Shown in pieces: positions 37,313 to 38,086 of a stretch of DNA of 38,086 bases. The position numbers were made by a program, and so were the translations under genes. Within the stretch, counting starts at the first letter, position 1. Every line of letters starts with the position of its first letter. This DNA comes from Magnetospirillum moscoviense (lineage in GTDB: Bacteria > Pseudomonadota > Alphaproteobacteria > Rhodospirillales > Magnetospirillaceae). The notes under the pieces are model-generated. The model saw only the letters and a list, made by a program, of their open reading frames with translations. It was not told where the DNA came from and ran no database searches. The stretch spans positions 1-38,086 of the forward strand of contig NZ_LWQU01000138.1 in assembly GCF_001650635.1 (NCBI RefSeq), in the 5' to 3' direction.

Positions 37313-38086
37313 ATGCTTGCCCAACTCAGCGGGCAAGATCTGTCGTATCTCAGACATCTCCGCTTCCTAGCCTCGAAGGAAGTCTCCGCCCTATTATCCG
37401 TTGGACCGGCTTTGTTTAGGCGCTTGCCCCAATCGACGCAATCCGTCCGCAACATTTGCCGGGAGGTCCGAGGCCGTGTGGACTGGGGAGCAACGCTAAA
37501 GGAACGCCTGTCGCGAGGGCATGACCCGAGCATTTTCTCGGTGGCGGTCGCCCATCGGCATTCTGATATGCCTGAGAACCGCGCCTTGGTCCATGTTCTC
37601 CGCCGCATATCGGAGGAGCAGACCTTCCTGGACAACGTCACCGCCGAAAGCATGCTCGACGGCTTCATGCAGCGATTCGGCTTCATCATCGCCGACGCCG
37701 ACCCCGAGCGAACGCCGGACATGTTCCCCATCTACCGGCTGGAGGAAGACGCCAACCTGGACCCGTTAAGGAAGGCCTGGACGAAGCTTGCCGCCCTGCC
37801 CCTGCATCCGGTTTACGTCGTAGACCGGGATGCGGAAATGGCCTTCATCCATGTGTTCAAGCGGCAATACAGGAGCCACGCCGACATGCCGTCGTCGTTC
37901 TTTCGCCGGGTCATGTGGCGGACCTTCAAATACGCGTTGGTCTACCATGTCCTTCTCGGCAAGGCCGATGACCGGCTCGATGCGGAAGACATCGGCTGGG
38001 CGACGCGGGTCACCGCCTGGATGGATCACCACCAGATTGCTCCCGACCAGCGCAAGGACAAGCTGTCCGGGTGCTTCTTCATCCCT
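37313..38086 (+). CDS. unrecognised protein, 3' end outside the window
   Basis: An open frame of 258 codons runs from ATG 37313 (or GTG 37307) to the window edge without a stop; the first upstream stop is at 37184-37186. No known domain is firmly recognised. Residues 50-98 (REVRGRVDWGATLKERL, MPENRALVHVLRR) recall McrC-like/DUF2357 proteins. Residues about 108-240 (AESMLDGFMQRF, FKYALVYHVLLG, LDAEDIGWA) recall the C-terminal part of DUF3987-type helicase/primase proteins of mobile elements. These two impressions do not normally go together, so it may be a chimera or neither. Codon use is less GC-biased at the start (cta, tta, agg) than in neighbouring genes. Placement beside the tRNA-end repeat suggests acquired DNA. 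Confidence 0.55.
   Translation, partial: MLAQLSGQDLSYLRHLRFLASKEVSALLSVGPALFRRLPQSTQSVRNICREVRGRVDWGATLKERLSRGHDPSIFSVAVAHRHSDMPENRALVHVLRRISEEQTFLDNVTAESMLDGFMQRFGFIIADADPERTPDMFPIYRLEEDANLDPLRKAWTKLAALPLHPVYVVDRDAEMAFIHVFKRQYRSHADMPSSFFRRVMWRTFKYALVYHVLLGKADDRLDAEDIGWATRVTAWMDHHQIAPDQRKDKLSGCFFIP

Overview
The window is about 38 kb of GC-rich alphaproteobacterial chromosome. It most resembles Magnetospirillum or a close Rhodospirillales relative. The main support is a pair of adjacent bacterioferritin genes whose products split the heme-ligand and ferroxidase roles, an arrangement described for Magnetospirillum. Also consistent are a selenocysteine-containing formate dehydrogenase-N and very large multi-PAS/GAF sensor kinases. 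The species call is an inference from content; no rRNA gene is present.

Layout. (1) 1-3680: a TPR/glycosyltransferase-like protein (minus strand), then a cupin protein and two bacterioferritin subunits (plus strand). A perfect 18-bp palindrome lies in front of the bacterioferritins and a strong terminator follows them. (2) 3955-5004: selD on the plus strand, convergent with the next block. (3) 15500 down to 5086, minus strand: one tightly packed operon, fdnG (Sec-TGA at 14910-14912) - fdnH - fdnI - fdhE - selA - selB/selC - lplA-like - dsrE-like - gcvH-like. Almost every junction is an ATGA, GTGA or TGATG overlap. The selB frame runs through the whole selC tRNA-Sec gene and stops on the start codon of the lipoate-ligase-like gene. 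The operon therefore encodes a periplasmic formate dehydrogenase, its maturation factor, the Sec insertion machinery apart from selD, and a lipoyl-carrier module of unknown purpose. (4) 15788-18816, plus strand: four exported proteins of unknown function, the last an outer-membrane beta-barrel. (5) 36993 down to 19025, minus strand: an 18-kb seven-gene signalling operon. It encodes a Cache-GAF-PAS-PocR sensor, a 1750-aa hybrid kinase, a CheB-CheR fusion, a sensor cut off after its PAS domain, a 1672-aa hybrid kinase, a CheY-like regulator and a REC-HD-GYP protein. The likely output is phosphorelay control of c-di-GMP breakdown, perhaps with methylation-based adaptation. (6) 36994-38086: a leader or intergenic region, then an ORF running off the right edge.

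Two 27-bp direct repeats (25/27 identical), each resembling the 3' end of a tRNA with its CCA, sit at 18923-18949 and 37157-37183. They bracket the signalling operon almost exactly. The second is followed, on the minus strand, by a terminator hairpin of the kind found behind tRNA genes. This suggests that the signalling block, or neighbouring DNA, was placed by tRNA-targeted integration.

The least explained items are the selB-through-selC overlap, the lipoate ligase/DsrE/GcvH-like trio attached to the selenium/formate operon, the PAS-terminated and PocR-terminated sensors without an output domain, and the tRNA-end repeats.
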